Assembly (NCBI GenBank): GCA_030248195.1
Contig: JASAND010028288.1
Span: forward strand, 20,781 to 84,780
Length of the DNA: 64,000 bases
Origin: Trissonchulus latispiculum
Taxonomy: Eukaryota > Nematoda > Enoplea > Enoplida > Ironidae
Reading direction: 5' to 3'
Both the position numbers and the translations under genes were made by a program. Every line of letters begins with the position of its first letter. Positions within the stretch are counted from its first letter, which is position 1. The notes beneath the pieces are model-generated. The model saw only the letters and a program-made list of their open reading frames with translations, was not told the DNA's origin and ran no database searches. Positions 30,496 through 42,200 of this stretch are shown one piece after another.

Positions 30496-33254
30496 AGTAT
30501 ATCTGCTTGCTATAATTTATTTAGCTTTGAATGACCATGATCAACCACAGTAACAATTAAACTAAACCTCTCATTTACAGTTTGATCTACCTTTTACGTC
30601 GAAGATAACGTTAATCCTAGAGGGAGTATGATCGGAATCATGATACTTCTGTTCTATTTTTGGCTACGCCTCAACTGATGATGATGCAGTTTTTTCTTAG
30701 GTTCAGACCCAGAGAAAGTTGATCCATTGAGATAATAAAGAGGAAAAAATCACTGCGAAGATGCTCACTGCATAGCCGGCCCCTACTTTAACGAAAAGTT
30801 GCTTTCCTAAAATGCCAACAAAATATATTTTGTAAGATACTTTTGGTTGTTGTCTGATTCTTTCTCCAATTCAGATGTGTATATACTTTAAACTCCAATT
30901 CATCACCAAGAATGGTAGAGTTTTACACTTCAAATCTGGGTAGCGTGCATTACATTAAGACTATTCCACTTCACTTAATAGATGAAAAATGGTCTCTTGA
31001 AATAACGAACTGCGGGAAATAGTAACCGTTTTTTTCTGACGTGAACATCCTTAAAATCGTGGGTTTACAATAATTATACAAGTCTTAGCACAAAAATATC
31101 ACCACAGCTGCAAAAACAAAACAATTTATCTTCTAAATATGGGGATGGTGAAAACATTTTGCCGTTAAATTTGTCAAGCCTTGCAACAGTTCAGGGATTA
31201 TTTTTCAAAAGTTCGCCAGGGTTTGAGTTGTTAACAATTTGGACGCTCAACAGCTGTTGTCATCCATAGATGTAACCGACGATGTTTATATTTGTTACAT
31301 TTGTATTTCTGCTGCAGTGGAGTCAACCAGACGCAGTGTAAGGTTTTTGAGGTCATATACTTCAAATATTGTTGGAGATCAGTGATCTGAAGAAGGAGTT
31401 TGTTATTCGCAAAACCGAGTGTGTCTTTTATTCTTTAAAGCGAAAATTTAATTATAATTAGGTCAATTTGGTACTTATTTTATTTAAGACATGGCAATAG
31501 ACTCATTCTATCTAACGTTATAATAACACGAAAATCCATGCCGATATAGTTTCTTTAAATTTTGAATTATCTCCAAACTTACTTCCGTGACCTGTACTTT
31601 TCCTTTTGTGTTTTCGTATCGTGAAGATTAAAACGGACAGTATATATCTATATATTTAATTTAATCTTAATTTTTAGAATGGACGACAATTAGACATTCA
31701 GCTTCAGCTGGAGTTCTTCTGCCTCGAAGGCGACTCATCAAGTTCTCTGAGCACTTTAAGGTACTTTTAATTTTCAATTTAAGTAAATTTCATCACAAAT
31801 TCGGAGTGAAGCAATTCCTTAACGGTAGAAGTTTTTCAAAGGAAAGATTGTTTGAAAGTTACACTTCTTGCGGTCAATTTTTGTTGCGTTATAATAAAAC
31901 ACTATATGCATTCACAAATATTATTTCAAGCTGAAACCGGTGGTACAATCTTATTCATGTTTTAGCTGGGAGTCGGATAGTTTCCTTGATCGAGAGTTTC
32001 CTTTTCTTTCATCGCATATTGTAGTAAAACCTACTTTCAAGGGTACTGAGTTCTCAAGTGATTTAAGCCTATAAAACTTCAAACATTGAGCTTACGTTCC
32101 TCTTATTGTTTTACTCCTGTGTATCGGAATGAGGCATAGTCTGCTCCCAACACACAACAAGGGTGTCAAACAAATACTGTGATACCAATGTTGATACATA
32201 ATTTATAGTAAATAGTGATACAGTGTGGTGATGTATATTTTAAGAACTGATGTTTGTGTAACGTCTACATTCACTTTATTTTTTGTAGGTTTAACCGTAA
32301 TGGTCAACCGGAGACAAATGGGCAGGACGGGAAAACCGCTGGAACTAGTGGAGCAATGGAAAAACAGCCCGAATCTGCCACTAAAGACCCCAAACCGGAG
32401 ACTGATATGTGTAGACTGAGCTGAGCCTAACTGGAGAAATGATGAGTGTAACCTACCTCACAACTTTATTTGTTTCATGTTTTTTGTTGGATTAGTCTTG
32501 AATAAAATGGAATGAACTGAAACAAATCGAAATGAAGCAACTGAAACTATTTGCCGATATATGGGTCAAACGGACCGTGGTTTGCGAAAACCTTTACTGC
32601 AACTTGCTAATTCCAGAGAAACAGGCCCATAAAAGTACGATTGTGACGTCATTTTTGAGACTCTTTCAGTTGTTTCATTTGACTGCACCATCTGTTCTCC
32701 CTTGGGTCGATGCCACTTAAAATTTTAGCTACGCCCTTGTGACCAGATGTCAATTTTTATTTATGAAAAGCAATGTTGGCAACTTTGAATCTCATCTCTA
32801 GGGAACCATTAATTACTCCGTTATGAATTAACAAAAAAGTATATAAGGGTGTAAAAATCGAACAACCTGTCATTTAGACTCGTGCAGCCACTGTGGACGG
32901 TCGGTTTTTCGATTATATCTCACAGCGTAACGAGGAAATTCATAAAAGCTCTAAGTATTGACGTAAAGGTGGGAGTTATTACTCATTTCAAAATAATATA
33001 AACGGAAAATTAATAAAAGGGCAAAGTCAATAAAAGCGTAAAGCATCATTTTCAACTACTACATATAAACGCAAAGTTACTAGAAAGACATAGAAACGAC
33101 GAAATCAATAAAAGCGAAGTACATATAAACAGTGAAGACATAGTATATAAAAGTGACAATCTAAAAGTTAATAAAAGGTTGAAATTACATACGCGGCGAA
33201 GCTATTATTTCCATTCAACTTTTGAGCTATTACTGGTATTCCATTTCAAACATA
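30496..33254. other. Non-viral-looking gap inside the Polinton relic
   Basis: About 2.7 kb where capsid and protease genes would be expected. It is AT-rich with no long ORF on either strand. Two short stretches behave like spliced exons (31679-31757 and 32290-32424). Just before the polymerase, 32980-33200 carries repeated AATAAAAG words and a TATATAAAAG box at about 33150 that could be a promoter. I cannot say whether host DNA was inserted here or the viral genes decayed beyond recognition. Confidence 0.4.
31679..32424 (+). other. Candidate two-exon end of an unrecognised gene
   Basis: Exon-like piece 1 (about 31679-31757) is preceded by TTTTTAG and followed by AG/GTAC. Piece 2 (about 32290-32424) is preceded by TTTTTTGTAG and ends TGA. 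The phases agree (two bases carried over, then one), giving an uninterrupted frame of about 71 residues with LQLQLEFF in the first piece and NRNGQPETNGQDG in the second. An AATAAA signal lies at about 32500, 75 bases after the stop. No homologue is recognised and no upstream exon is certain. Phase agreement can happen by chance, so this is a weak model. Confidence 0.25.
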
Positions 33255-36200
33255 ATGTCCGCTATTAGCCAATTAAACGCGGCAATTGAGTCTGGCATTT
33301 GGAAAGGCGATCCCCAGTTGACAAAGGCCCTTAGAGATAAGGCAGTCTTGCTCATGAAAACTGAGTGGGACGGTCACAAAGTTATAGGAACTGATGAGTT
33401 TTGGGCATATTCTCAAACTCTACCTCTGAATATTGCTTTAACCAGTGCTGGCCCTCCAAAATGTTCTAGATGTAATGAGTCATTTGCTTCTTTGGTAGAA
33501 CTTCAAACTCACAACAAATTGGAACACTCATCTAAAACTTTCTTTTCATGTGCTAAATGTGAAAAAGTATTCATCGAAAAACACAATATGACTCGTCACT
33601 TTAAAAAGTTTCATCCAAACGAAGTCCCATCCTACGAGAGTAGGAAATGCGGGTTCAAGTACAAGACATACAAAGGTTACCAGGGCCATCTTCGAACTCA
33701 CCGGAAACCTCCACAACTTCAGGACCCCAAACCTTAAGACAGACCCACTTCTCAAATCTTCCAACAGAAGACGCCCCCAAATTGACTAGAAGTATTTTAA
33801 AGGATCTCCCCGATGACCTAGCACAAGTTTACAGAGAAAATTGGAGTAGAATTAGAACTCGATACTTCATTTCCTCAGGCATTCAGAATAGGTACAATTT
33901 CCGGTTAGAGAGTGCTTCCCAGATTAAGGCGTTGGTTAAAATTATTTTAAAACTTCAGAAATGGCAATTCAAATTTAATCTATCCTTCGGTTTTATTCTT
34001 AGAATTTCGAATGAAGGGGATCTAAGTAAAATCTTCTACGAATTAGACAGGGGTGACATTCTAGAATGGGTTAGACAGCAGCGCCCAAATACAAAGTGGA
34101 CGGTTCTAGAAATTACAAATGTTTGTTTCTACATAAATAAATTAATTTCCTATCCCGTGGGTGAGGCCAGATATCTTCCGGATTACGTAAAAAATAACCG
34201 GGGATTAAATGCACTTGTTAATAATTATCATGGGAAGCGCCCTACCACGATGATAAATGTTTCTTTAGGTGTTTGGCTCTAGGATTTGGGGCTAATGTTC
34301 AGAGTCTAGAGGAAAAGACTAATGAGCTAATAGATAAGTGGGTTCAACCTGGGGATGAGTTTAATGGGGTTATTTTAGAAGATTTAGACGAACTTGAAGA
34401 AAAATTTGATATAGATATTGCCGTTTACGAGTTAGGGCCTACAGTTGAGGAGGCTGATGAGGAACCGGAGGACCTGAACGAACTTATAGTTCAGAATCAC
34501 GAAAGAGGTCCGGAAACTACGGGTATTGCAGCCAAACTTATCAGAAGGCCTCTGGGTAAACATTCGAGGAAAATGGCCCTAAATATTTACGAAAACCACT
34601 TCTCTTTCATTCAAAATTTAAATAAATTCACCCAAACTTGGACGTGTTCAAATTGCGACAAGTTATTTCATCACCATGGTAGCTTCATTCGACATTCTAA
34701 ATGTTGCGAGAAAGGAATCAAGCATGTCTTTCCTGGTAGAGGAGTTGGGCCTACTAAAACAATCCTGGATAAAATTAGTGAGCTAGGAATCCCGGTACCT
34801 GAGAGGTATTACCAGTTCCGAATATCTTACGATTTCGAATGCATGTTCAAGGAAACTGATAAGAAAAGTGGGCCAAAATTGATTTACGAAAATGAATTAA
34901 TCCCAGCGTCTGTATCCGTAGCTTCCAATGTCCCTGGCTATGAGGCTCCAAAATGTCTCATTACTACTGGGGATCCTTACGATTTAGTGGTCCGAATGAA
35001 GGATTACATGGAAGAGATTGCCGAAAAGGCCTATGAACTTCTTAGGGAAATTTATGAACCCACCCTTTCCGGATTAGCTGAGCACGAAAAACTTCTAGCC
35101 GAGTTTGAGGAATGGCTTAAAGCAGTCCCTACATTAGGATTCAACTCAGGAAAATTCGATATGAATCTTATAAAATGGTGATTGATTACAAATTTACTCC
35201 TAAATGGCCAAGACATCAATTATACAGTCAAAAAGAATAACAACTACATGGCCCTCTCTACCCCCAAATTGTACTTTCTAGATAGTACAAACTACATTGC
35301 CGCTGGTACTTCCTACAAAAAATGGCTTAAGCATTTTAAAATTGAGGAACAAAAAGGCGCCTTCCCCTAGGTAGCTTTTACTTCCCTCGAGTTTTTAGAC
35401 CAAGGATTCCCCCACCGCGACCTATACTACTCCACTCTTAAACAACAGGAAATCTCAGATGAGGACTTCACAGCCGTTGTGGCAGCCTGGAGAAAATACA
35501 AGTTTAAAACAATAAGGGATCAACTAATTTGGTATAATAATTTGGATGTAGGACCCTTCCTTCAAGCTACCGAAAAGATGGTAGAATTTTGGAAAACTAT
35601 GGGGATTGACATGTTTAAAAGTGGGGCAATCTCCCTCCCTGGCCTGGCTTACAAACATATCATGAATAAAATTCCAAAACATACGATCCTTCCCCTTGTT
35701 AATAGGTTTACTAAGTACTGGCACAAATTAATTAAGGACAATATAGTTGGAGGGCCTAGTTTGGTATTCCATAGATATCATGAAGCGGGAGTTACTAAAA
35801 TTACAAATGGGTTCAAAGTTGCTCACATTTTTGGGTTCTACGCCAATGCCCTATATTTCTGGTGCACAATGCAGGAAATGCCCACTGGTCTGGTCTCCGA
35901 ATTGAAACCCACTGAAGATGGGAAATTCAAAAGGTGGCTACAAAAAGGGCGCAAAGAAGCAATGTGGTTGGAGTATATGGCTAAGGCAATGGGAGTAAGA
36001 GTTGAGCATGCTTACAATGGGGACAAAAAAGAATAGGAAAATCTAAAATCATGGGTGCTATTTCCATGGGCATGGGTGTGAATTAGATAGAAATCAGGAC
36101 CCTGAGGATAGAACTAAAAGAAGGGAAAGAACAGAAAGGGTCTCCCAAGCAATTAAGAATGGGAGTTTCGATTTGATTGAAAAGTGGGAGTGCGAGTTTG

Positions 36201-37431
36201 ATAAAGACCTTAAAGACTCCCCGGATATGCAAGAGTTTATGGAGGAACACTTCAATCTCCCTAAGAAAAGATCGGTCCTTACTTTTGCAGAGTTAGTCAC
36301 CCAAATTCAAGCTAATAGACTGTTTGGACTAGTTGAGGTAGATATTGAGGTACCCGAGGATAACAAAGAACATTTTCCTGAGATGACCCCTATTTTCAAA
36401 AATGTAGAAATTACTAAGGAAGACATTGGGGATCATATGAAAACTTTTTGCGATTTGAATGATCTTATGAATCAACCTAGAAGGGGTCTAATTGGAAGCT
36501 ACTTTGGAAAGAAAATTCTTCTAGCTACACCACTAATTAAATGGTATCTAAAACATGGTCTAAAAATTACTAAAATTTACAAGGCAGTTGAATTCAAACC
36601 TAAGGCTTGTTTCAAAGACCTGGGAGATGAAGTTACTTACCACCGGTCTGCAGCTGATTCCGATCCGGACCTAGCACTCAAAGGGGAAATGTTTAAACTT
36701 CCAGGAAATTCTTACTATGGCCGAACTATTACAAACTTAGAAAAGCACCAAGATGTAAAATATTGTCAAAGGTCAGGAGCCAGCAGAGAAGTGAATGGGT
36801 GGAGGTTTAGAAGACTAGATGATCTGGGAAATGGGGTTTATGAGGTACAGTCAGCTAAAGCAAAAATTGTTTACCGACTTCCTGAATTAGTAGGGTTCTT
36901 CGTCTATCAGTATGCCAAACTTAGCATGCTCCAATTCTACTATGATTGCATAAAACCAAATTTGTGGCCCGAAACTTTCCAATTGTGTCAAATGGACACG
37001 GACTTACTCTATTTCGCCTGCTCTTCCAAAAACTTAAGTGATTGTGTCCCTATTAGAAATGAAAGTAGGTGGCAAAAGGCTCTCAAGGAATTTTTTGTCC
37101 TAGACTCTAGCCAAAAACGAATACCTGGGTTATTTAAAGAAGAATGGAGGGGGATGGTATAATATCCCTTTGTAGTAAGACTTACATGGCATGGGGAAAG
37201 ACGAATAAAGTCTCTCATAAAGGAGTAAGCAAGGCCCTAAACAAATATAGTCCCGAAGATTTTAAGGACGTTCTAGAAACGGGGAATACAAAATCTGGGG
37301 GAAATCGTGGACTTAGAAATATAGAGAATAAAATAATACAATACTTTCAAACTAAGGATTGCCTACCCTACCTTTACCCTAAAAGAAAATTGCTAGGAGA
37401 TGGGGTGAGTACTGCCCCCTTAGATATATGA
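33255..37431 (+). pseudogene. polB: Polinton protein-primed DNA polymerase B with N-terminal zinc fingers, inactivated
   Basis: ATG at 33255. The first 160 residues contain C2H2 fingers (CSRCNESFASLVELQTHNKLEH, read as two CxxC..HxxxH units, and CAKCEKVFIEKHNMTRH). Frames change near 33700, 34270, 36050 and 37150. In-frame stops occur at about 35179 (TGA), 35368 (TAG) and 36034 (TAG). Exonuclease motifs are readable: YDFECM (Exo I), FNSGKFDMN (Exo II) and NNLDVGPF (Exo III). In polymerase motif A the expected GFDANALY reads GFYANALY, so the catalytic Asp is Tyr (codon TAC at about 35839). Motif B (KLPGNSYYGR) is normal. Motif C reads QMDTDLLYF, with Leu in place of the usual Ser after DTD. 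The enzyme would replicate the element from a protein primer. Catalysis is lost independently of the stops. Confidence 0.85.
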
Positions 37432-37745
37432 TATATGTTTTATCCCAACAGTCCTCCTAAGGACTACTGTATATAGTGTATAAATTTGTTGTGCATAAAC
37501 ATATATAGAGAATAAAAAACAAAAACCCAAAAAACCCAAAAAACCATTAATGGACCGACGCCGGGTCCCAAGCCCCGGGGGAAGAACTCAGAGGGGTGGT
37601 AAGGAATGACATAAATCAAGAATAGGCAATTAGAAAGGGTGGTGAAGTCATAACCGGGGTAAGGGGTGGGAGGAAAAAATTCCAATCCGGGGATTGGAGG
37701 TCGAAACCACCCTATACTACTATCGTTTTAGATTTCTTTCATTTG
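37432..37745. other. Flank of the Polinton relic, no gene seen
   Basis: Contains a GTCCTCCTAAGGACTAC partial palindrome at about 37451 and a GGGG-rich stretch at 37570-37700. This is where a Polinton terminal repeat would be sought, but no match to the left side was found. Confidence 0.3.
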
Positions 37746-37975
37746 TGCGCAGATGGCCGATGGTTAGTGCTGTCGACTGCGAGTCGAAAGGTTGTGGGTT
37801 CGATTCCCACCGGCGTAAAGAGTTTTGCCTGGAGATAGGCTACCTCTGTCAGTATTGAGTTGGCGTGTCACACTCTACTCAGGGCGCCGGGCACCTGTAG
37901 CGCTTATTATAAGGGTGTTTTCAGTGAAAAAGATACAAGAAATTTTCCCCTTGTACCCTTTATATACATAGGATC
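37746..37975 (+). repeat. tRNA-derived SINE
   Basis: The first 73 bases (37746-37818) fold like a tRNA. An A-box-like TGGCCGATGGTTAGTG and a perfect B box GGTTCGATTCC (about 37798-37808) are present. The T-arm is GTGGG/CCCAC, and the anticodon loop CTGCGAG (anticodon GCG, Arg) sits on a four-pair stem. The acceptor stem pairs at six of seven positions, with one G-U and one mismatch. A non-tRNA body follows (AGAGTTTTGCCTGGAGATAG ... GCGCCGGGCACC ... ATAAGGGTGT), ending near an AT-rich tract at 37970. Acceptor mismatch, weak D-stem and the attached body argue for a SINE rather than a functional tRNA gene. Confidence 0.7.
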
Positions 37976-38060
37976 TATATATACGTATATACATATATAT
38001 TTTATATTATATAATATACATTATATATTATATATCTATTATTGTTGTTTTTACCTGTAT
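37976..38060. repeat. TA-rich simple repeat
   Basis: Runs of TATATA/TATAAT (ATATATACGTATATACATAT and similar) over about 80 bases. It may form the 3' tail of the SINE or an independent microsatellite. Confidence 0.6.
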
Positions 38061-38094
38061 TTTATATACGGGGAGGTATATGAGTGAGACACAT

Positions 38095-38510
38095 GAAATG
38101 GGTGCCCAAATACCCCGGGACCCTTTTTAGTTGTGCCGATTGCTGTTTCAAATCTAAAGTTCTTGCGTGACAAAGTTGTGAAAAGTAATCAAAATTTAAG
38201 TTGCGATTACTTTTCCGTTGATTTCTCTAAAACGAAAAGCGGTTTGATAATAACTAAAAAGGGTCCCCAGCTATTTGATAGAGGTACAGAATGATATGGA
38301 CGTTATCTCTCAAAAACATTTAAGCCTGCAAAAATTGCTTTCTTTCCTCTATTCGCTACTTTTCCTCTCGAAAACAAAAATAAGTTTCATTGCCACCATC
38401 GAACAGAAAACATGTTAAGCTACAATTTGATATAAAAACGGTTTCATAACTCCAACAATTGTGTGAGTAGTTAACGTTCAAAGTTGATGTCACCAAAAGG
38501 AATCACCACC
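38095..38510 (+). mobile_element. 5'-truncated copy of the TTAA element found at 56031-57012
   Basis: The sequence from GGGACCCTTTTTAGTTG to CCAAAAGGAATCACCACC matches about 56600-57012 in the same orientation with moderate divergence. The right terminal repeat is complete and is followed by TTAA (38511-38514). The left end with its terminal repeat is absent. Inside both copies GGGACCCTTTTTTAGTT and its complement lie about 150 bases apart. Those positions (38113-38130 and 38258-38275 here) form a nested short inverted repeat. Confidence 0.7.
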
Positions 38511-38552
38511 TTAATGGCAGTATACCAAAACTAGCCAAAATCCAGCTGAAAT

Positions 38553-39432
38553 CAGAGTTGGACGCGGGCCGAAATTTGCGCCCCACACCCGCCCCGCAGC
38601 CCGCACTCAGACTTACGGCACGCACAGGACCGCCCCGCGGCCCACATGAAAAATTTTCGGCCCGCAAAGGCCCGCACTAAATTTTTGACGATATGTGACT
38701 GTTTTAATTAAAAATTAAAACAACAAATGGTTTTCACAATCACACAAGAGTTTAATCACAAAGGTTAAAATACATGTACGGTACACCCGAGCTTAGGACT
38801 TCTTGATTTTTCTTCGAAGAAGCATATAGTGAGCCAGTTTACCTATAAGCAATTGTTTCTGGAGACCTGTACCATAAATTAACATTGAGGTGGGTCCTGG
38901 AGGGGGCTTTCCCTAAGAAAATTTGCAAACAAACAAACTGAAAAATTTTATGCCATTTATACCATGTATATTTATTAAAATTGTTGCTTTAGAAATTATT
39001 AAACATCACCGATGCGTCAAATTTAGAACACGGGGGAGTCCAGGGGGCAGAGCAACAGATTTTTTGCAACAGCAGAAAATCAGTAATAGCATATTTATTG
39101 ATCTACAAACACTGTTAAGAAATTTCATACCCAATGTATTGGTGTAAAAGCACTACTATAAGCGCTTAACCGGGGATCTGGGATGCGGAGTTCTCTACAA
39201 GCTGAAGTATTTTTAAATCGCGATGAAACAGCTGTGCAGCGCTTCAAATCTTTTATTTTTGATAAACAAATGTTAAAGCTCACAGTGGGGTTTGTGCAGT
39301 AAGGAAATTTCTCGGGCCAGGCACGTGCTCGGGCCGACCAAGCCTCTCGGGCCGGGCCTCGAGCCGGGCATCCCGACCCGCAGACCAAGGCCCGCTTCAC
39401 GGCCCGAGTCCGGAGTCCTCTTCGCGGCCCTG
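38553..39432. mobile_element. GGCCCGC-rich hAT-like MITE (candidate)
   Basis: Begins CAGAGTTGGACGCGGGCC and ends with the complement of CAGGGCCGCGAAGAGGACTC. About 130 bases at each end are packed with GGCCCG/CGGGCC words, and the middle is AT-rich and non-coding. CA(G/A)GG-type ends with subterminal GGCCCG repeats are common in hAT non-autonomous elements. The 8-bp flanks (GCTGAAAT and ATACAATC) do not match, so no target duplication supports the call. Confidence 0.5.
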
Positions 39433-40021
39433 ATACAATCTTACTTCCAGTTTAGACGGCTTTTCTGAAGAGATGTTTTCCAGGGAAAAGGTTTTTCTAA
39501 AGAAGTGTGTGCGAACACACAGCACAGATTTTGTTTTGTTCTAAGGTTACTCTGCCTTTTGGATCTGAGGAGGTTGGCTAGTATAGAAACTGCAACGAAC
39601 ACTATGGCAGGACAGACACACAGTTACTGAGTGTTAATTAAATTGAATGAGTTCAGAGGAACTAGAGAAGTCGCAAGGAATACACTTCATGTTAAAAGAG
39701 TCAGACGCATGGGGAGCCCCCAAAAGCAGAATAAGCTCAGCTGACTCGATTAGCTAAAGTGCAACCCAAATACCAAACTTCCAGATGTTTTTATTATTGT
39801 TTTCTTCACTAGAGGTGGTATTTTTAAAAACGGCCAAACGAGGGTAGTTTTTTAAGTACATGTATTTATGTTTAAGAAATATTTATGTTCACGTATTTAA
39901 GAAATATTCCAGATTAAAACAAAAATGTCAGTTGCTTCTCTTACTCAGAGGCCCAACAAAGTCTCTAAAATTTTAGCTCAACTCCGTTGCCATTATGAGA
40001 AGATAGTACTCAAAAAGTAAA
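39433..40021. other. Gene-free interval
   Basis: No credible ORF, RNA gene or repeat recognised. Composition is ordinary for this window. Confidence 0.35.
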
Positions 40022-40191
40022 GCCCGGTTCATACTTTTCTTTTTTTCCGATTATTTTTCCGATTTACTTTTTCAGATTATGTTGAACATGTGCAAATCAT
40101 GCGCGCAGTTCATACTCGCTCAGCACAGCTAACATTAAAAAAGTATATAAATAGGAAAAAATAATCTGAAAAAGACGAGTATGAACCGGGC
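40022..40191. mobile_element. MITE family GCCCGGTTCATAC, copy 1
   Basis: The 14-bp ends GCCCGGTTCATACT and AGTATGAACCGGGC are perfect inverted repeats, flanked by TAAA (left) and TTAA (right). This is consistent with TTAA target duplication plus one mutation. Related copies lie at 44417-44556 and 54720-54895. The inner sequence includes TTTTTCCGATTTACTTTTTC and GTTGAACATGTGCAAATCATG, both also in the 54720 copy. There is no coding capacity. Confidence 0.8.
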
Positions 40192-40195
40192 TTAA

Positions 40196-41740
40196 GGTCG
40201 TGCTCCCCTTACGTTCAATAACCGTTCCACAAAACGCATTTACTGCCCGATTTTGTTCAAACTTTCAGAAAATACATCACATAGGATTACAAACTTCCAA
40301 CAAAAAGGCAGGCATCGTAACTATTTTAGCATGCACCATGAGAGACAAAAAGTTGGCATTGCAGAACTATACAAAGCAAATTGTGTTAGCTAGGTGTGCA
40401 CATTTTAAAGCTTATTAAGAGCAACTTTGCTTTTAGACGTAAGTCTTTAGCTGTTATCGATTTTGATTTTTTGGATCTTTGATTTTGTGATTTTTTGAAG
40501 AATTTTCGTTCGACAATTGGAAATTTTTGTGCCGATTTTGCTGAAAAAAAATTTGCTGCTTTTCATTACTACTGCATATGGACTTAACAAAAGCTGGCAA
40601 GTTTATATCCAAATTGAAGGTCTTCGAAAACTCTATAAAATAAGTTAGTTAGGGCATTTAATACTGAATCAGTTTAAAGTTCTGTACGAATAACTGATTT
40701 TGCCAAACTGCGACAAAATTTTTTGGCCGAAGATTGCTCCACAACCAGTGCAAGGATATCAACAATATTGTAACCACTGACTCTTCAGACAATTTGCCTG
40801 GACGGTTTTTTTATTTTTCGCTCTAGCTGTTTTCAATAAAGAGCAACGATTTTTCAAAGTTGGATGAAATGGGAAATTTTCATAAAATGGCAAATTACTG
40901 CTTGCTGAAACGTTGTTTTGACAAAATCAAAAAACCATCCCTGGCAAATTATCTCAGGAATGAGACCAATCTCGTTTCGCATAAAAATTTTTAATAGAAA
41001 TTTCGGGTCAAAAATTGTGTGTATGTTTAGCAAGAGTCAACAAAGAAAGCAATTTGGACTAGTTTTAATAGCATGAAAAGACGCAGAAGACGTGGAGCTT
41101 CACAATGATATGCGGTTGATGTCATAACTCCAAATTTTAATAAAATACAGCTTTTCAAAAATGACTGTATGAAAGGGAAGCACGACCTTAAGGGGTTTGC
41201 TTTAGCCTCTAGCTTCTTTCGAGAAGCGGTCACAGAACAGGGTATATGATGGTATTATGGATAATTTGACAGATATCTGTGGGTTAAAATAACACAGCGC
41301 AAAATGTCCATACCTTCAGTACTGTAAATTGTACTTATCTCACAACAGAAGCAACCAAGCTATACTTTAGTGGTTATAGCACGCTCTTCTGAATTACAAG
41401 CTGCAAGGCATCATCTGCTACTGCAGTTAGGTTTCTTCAAAGCGCGTTCGCTCAAGTTGTACTAATTCCTAGCGGCGCAGTTCAGAAGCTAATTGCCAAT
41501 TAAGTGCTACATTGGCAGCCAACTCAGGGACTTAACTGCAAATACCAAAGTCTAAAGCTCAGTTGTGCAAAACTTCAATTGAGGGCTAAGTAATAAATCA
41601 TTTACCCGATAGTTAAATTTTAGTGGCAGGTCAAAGCATACAAGCAAACTGTCTAAAACAGTCCCACTCCAACGATTGACATTCCGTTAGCTTCAGCTTC
41701 GACAAAACACTCGTACAACAAGATCTCGTGAGATCTTAAG
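40196..41740. other. Gene-free AT-rich interval
   Basis: About 1.5 kb with only short open frames on either strand. I recognise no conserved motif, RNA gene or clear repeat. Confidence 0.35.
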
Positions 41741-41747
41741 TCTCTTA

Positions 41748-42200
41748 AGTCGCCAACGTATCCGTAGCATTATATAAGATAAGTAACAGCTATTTTGATC
41801 TCTTTCATGCTAAAAGACTGAGATATGGAAGCATATTGCGTTCTTCTGCCTTGTGTAAGAGCAACTGAAGGTATTCGCTAACCTGAAGCCGGATTTGCAG
41901 CTGAGTGGACGTACCGGTAGACGCCAACGGTAAATGTCAACGCCTGCAACGTCACTTGCGATGTCGCACGCGATATCGCTTGTACTATCTGCACAAAGCG
42001 ACGTCGCAGTTCTAATGTAAACGCGTCCTTAAAACGCCAACGTATCCGCCGCATTACATAAGCTAAGCAACAGCTGCTTTGATTATTCTCATGCGGAGGA
42101 CTGGGAGATGGAAGGGTATTGTGTTCTTCTGCCTTACGTAAGAGAACCTGGTGTTGTTGGCTGACATACAGCTGGGTTTGCAGCTGAGCTGACGTATCGC
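41748..42200. repeat. Tandem duplication of an about 290-bp unit
   Basis: CGCCAACGTATCCG.AGCATTA.ATAAG (41750) recurs at 42036. The two copies also share CAACAGCT.TTTTGAT, GGAAG..TATTG.GTTCTTCTGCCTT, GTAAGAG.A.CTG and TTTGCAGCTGAG.GACGTA. The copies are about 290 bases apart. Between them lies GCGACG-rich sequence ending CTAATGTAAACGCGTCCTTA, the mirror of the MITE end at 42257. Confidence 0.65.

Larger units (their letters stand above)
28076..37431. mobile_element. Polinton/Maverick relic, capsid and protease genes missing
   Basis: Four Polinton hallmarks are present: rve integrase, small hydrophobic-tailed protein and A32/adenovirus-type packaging ATPase on the minus strand (28080-30495), and protein-primed family B DNA polymerase on the plus strand (33255-37431). 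All are broken by stops or frameshifts. Intact Polintons are usually 15-20 kb and also carry major and minor capsid proteins and an adenain-like protease. None is visible here, and 30500-33200 lacks viral-type ORFs, so an internal deletion or replacement is likely. Terminal inverted repeats were not found. The left end appears cut within the integrase C-terminus at the junction with the retroelement. Confidence 0.8.

Noticed and set aside
37746..37818. Functional tRNA-Arg gene
   Set aside because: The acceptor stem has a mismatch, the D-stem is weak and a SINE-type body follows directly.
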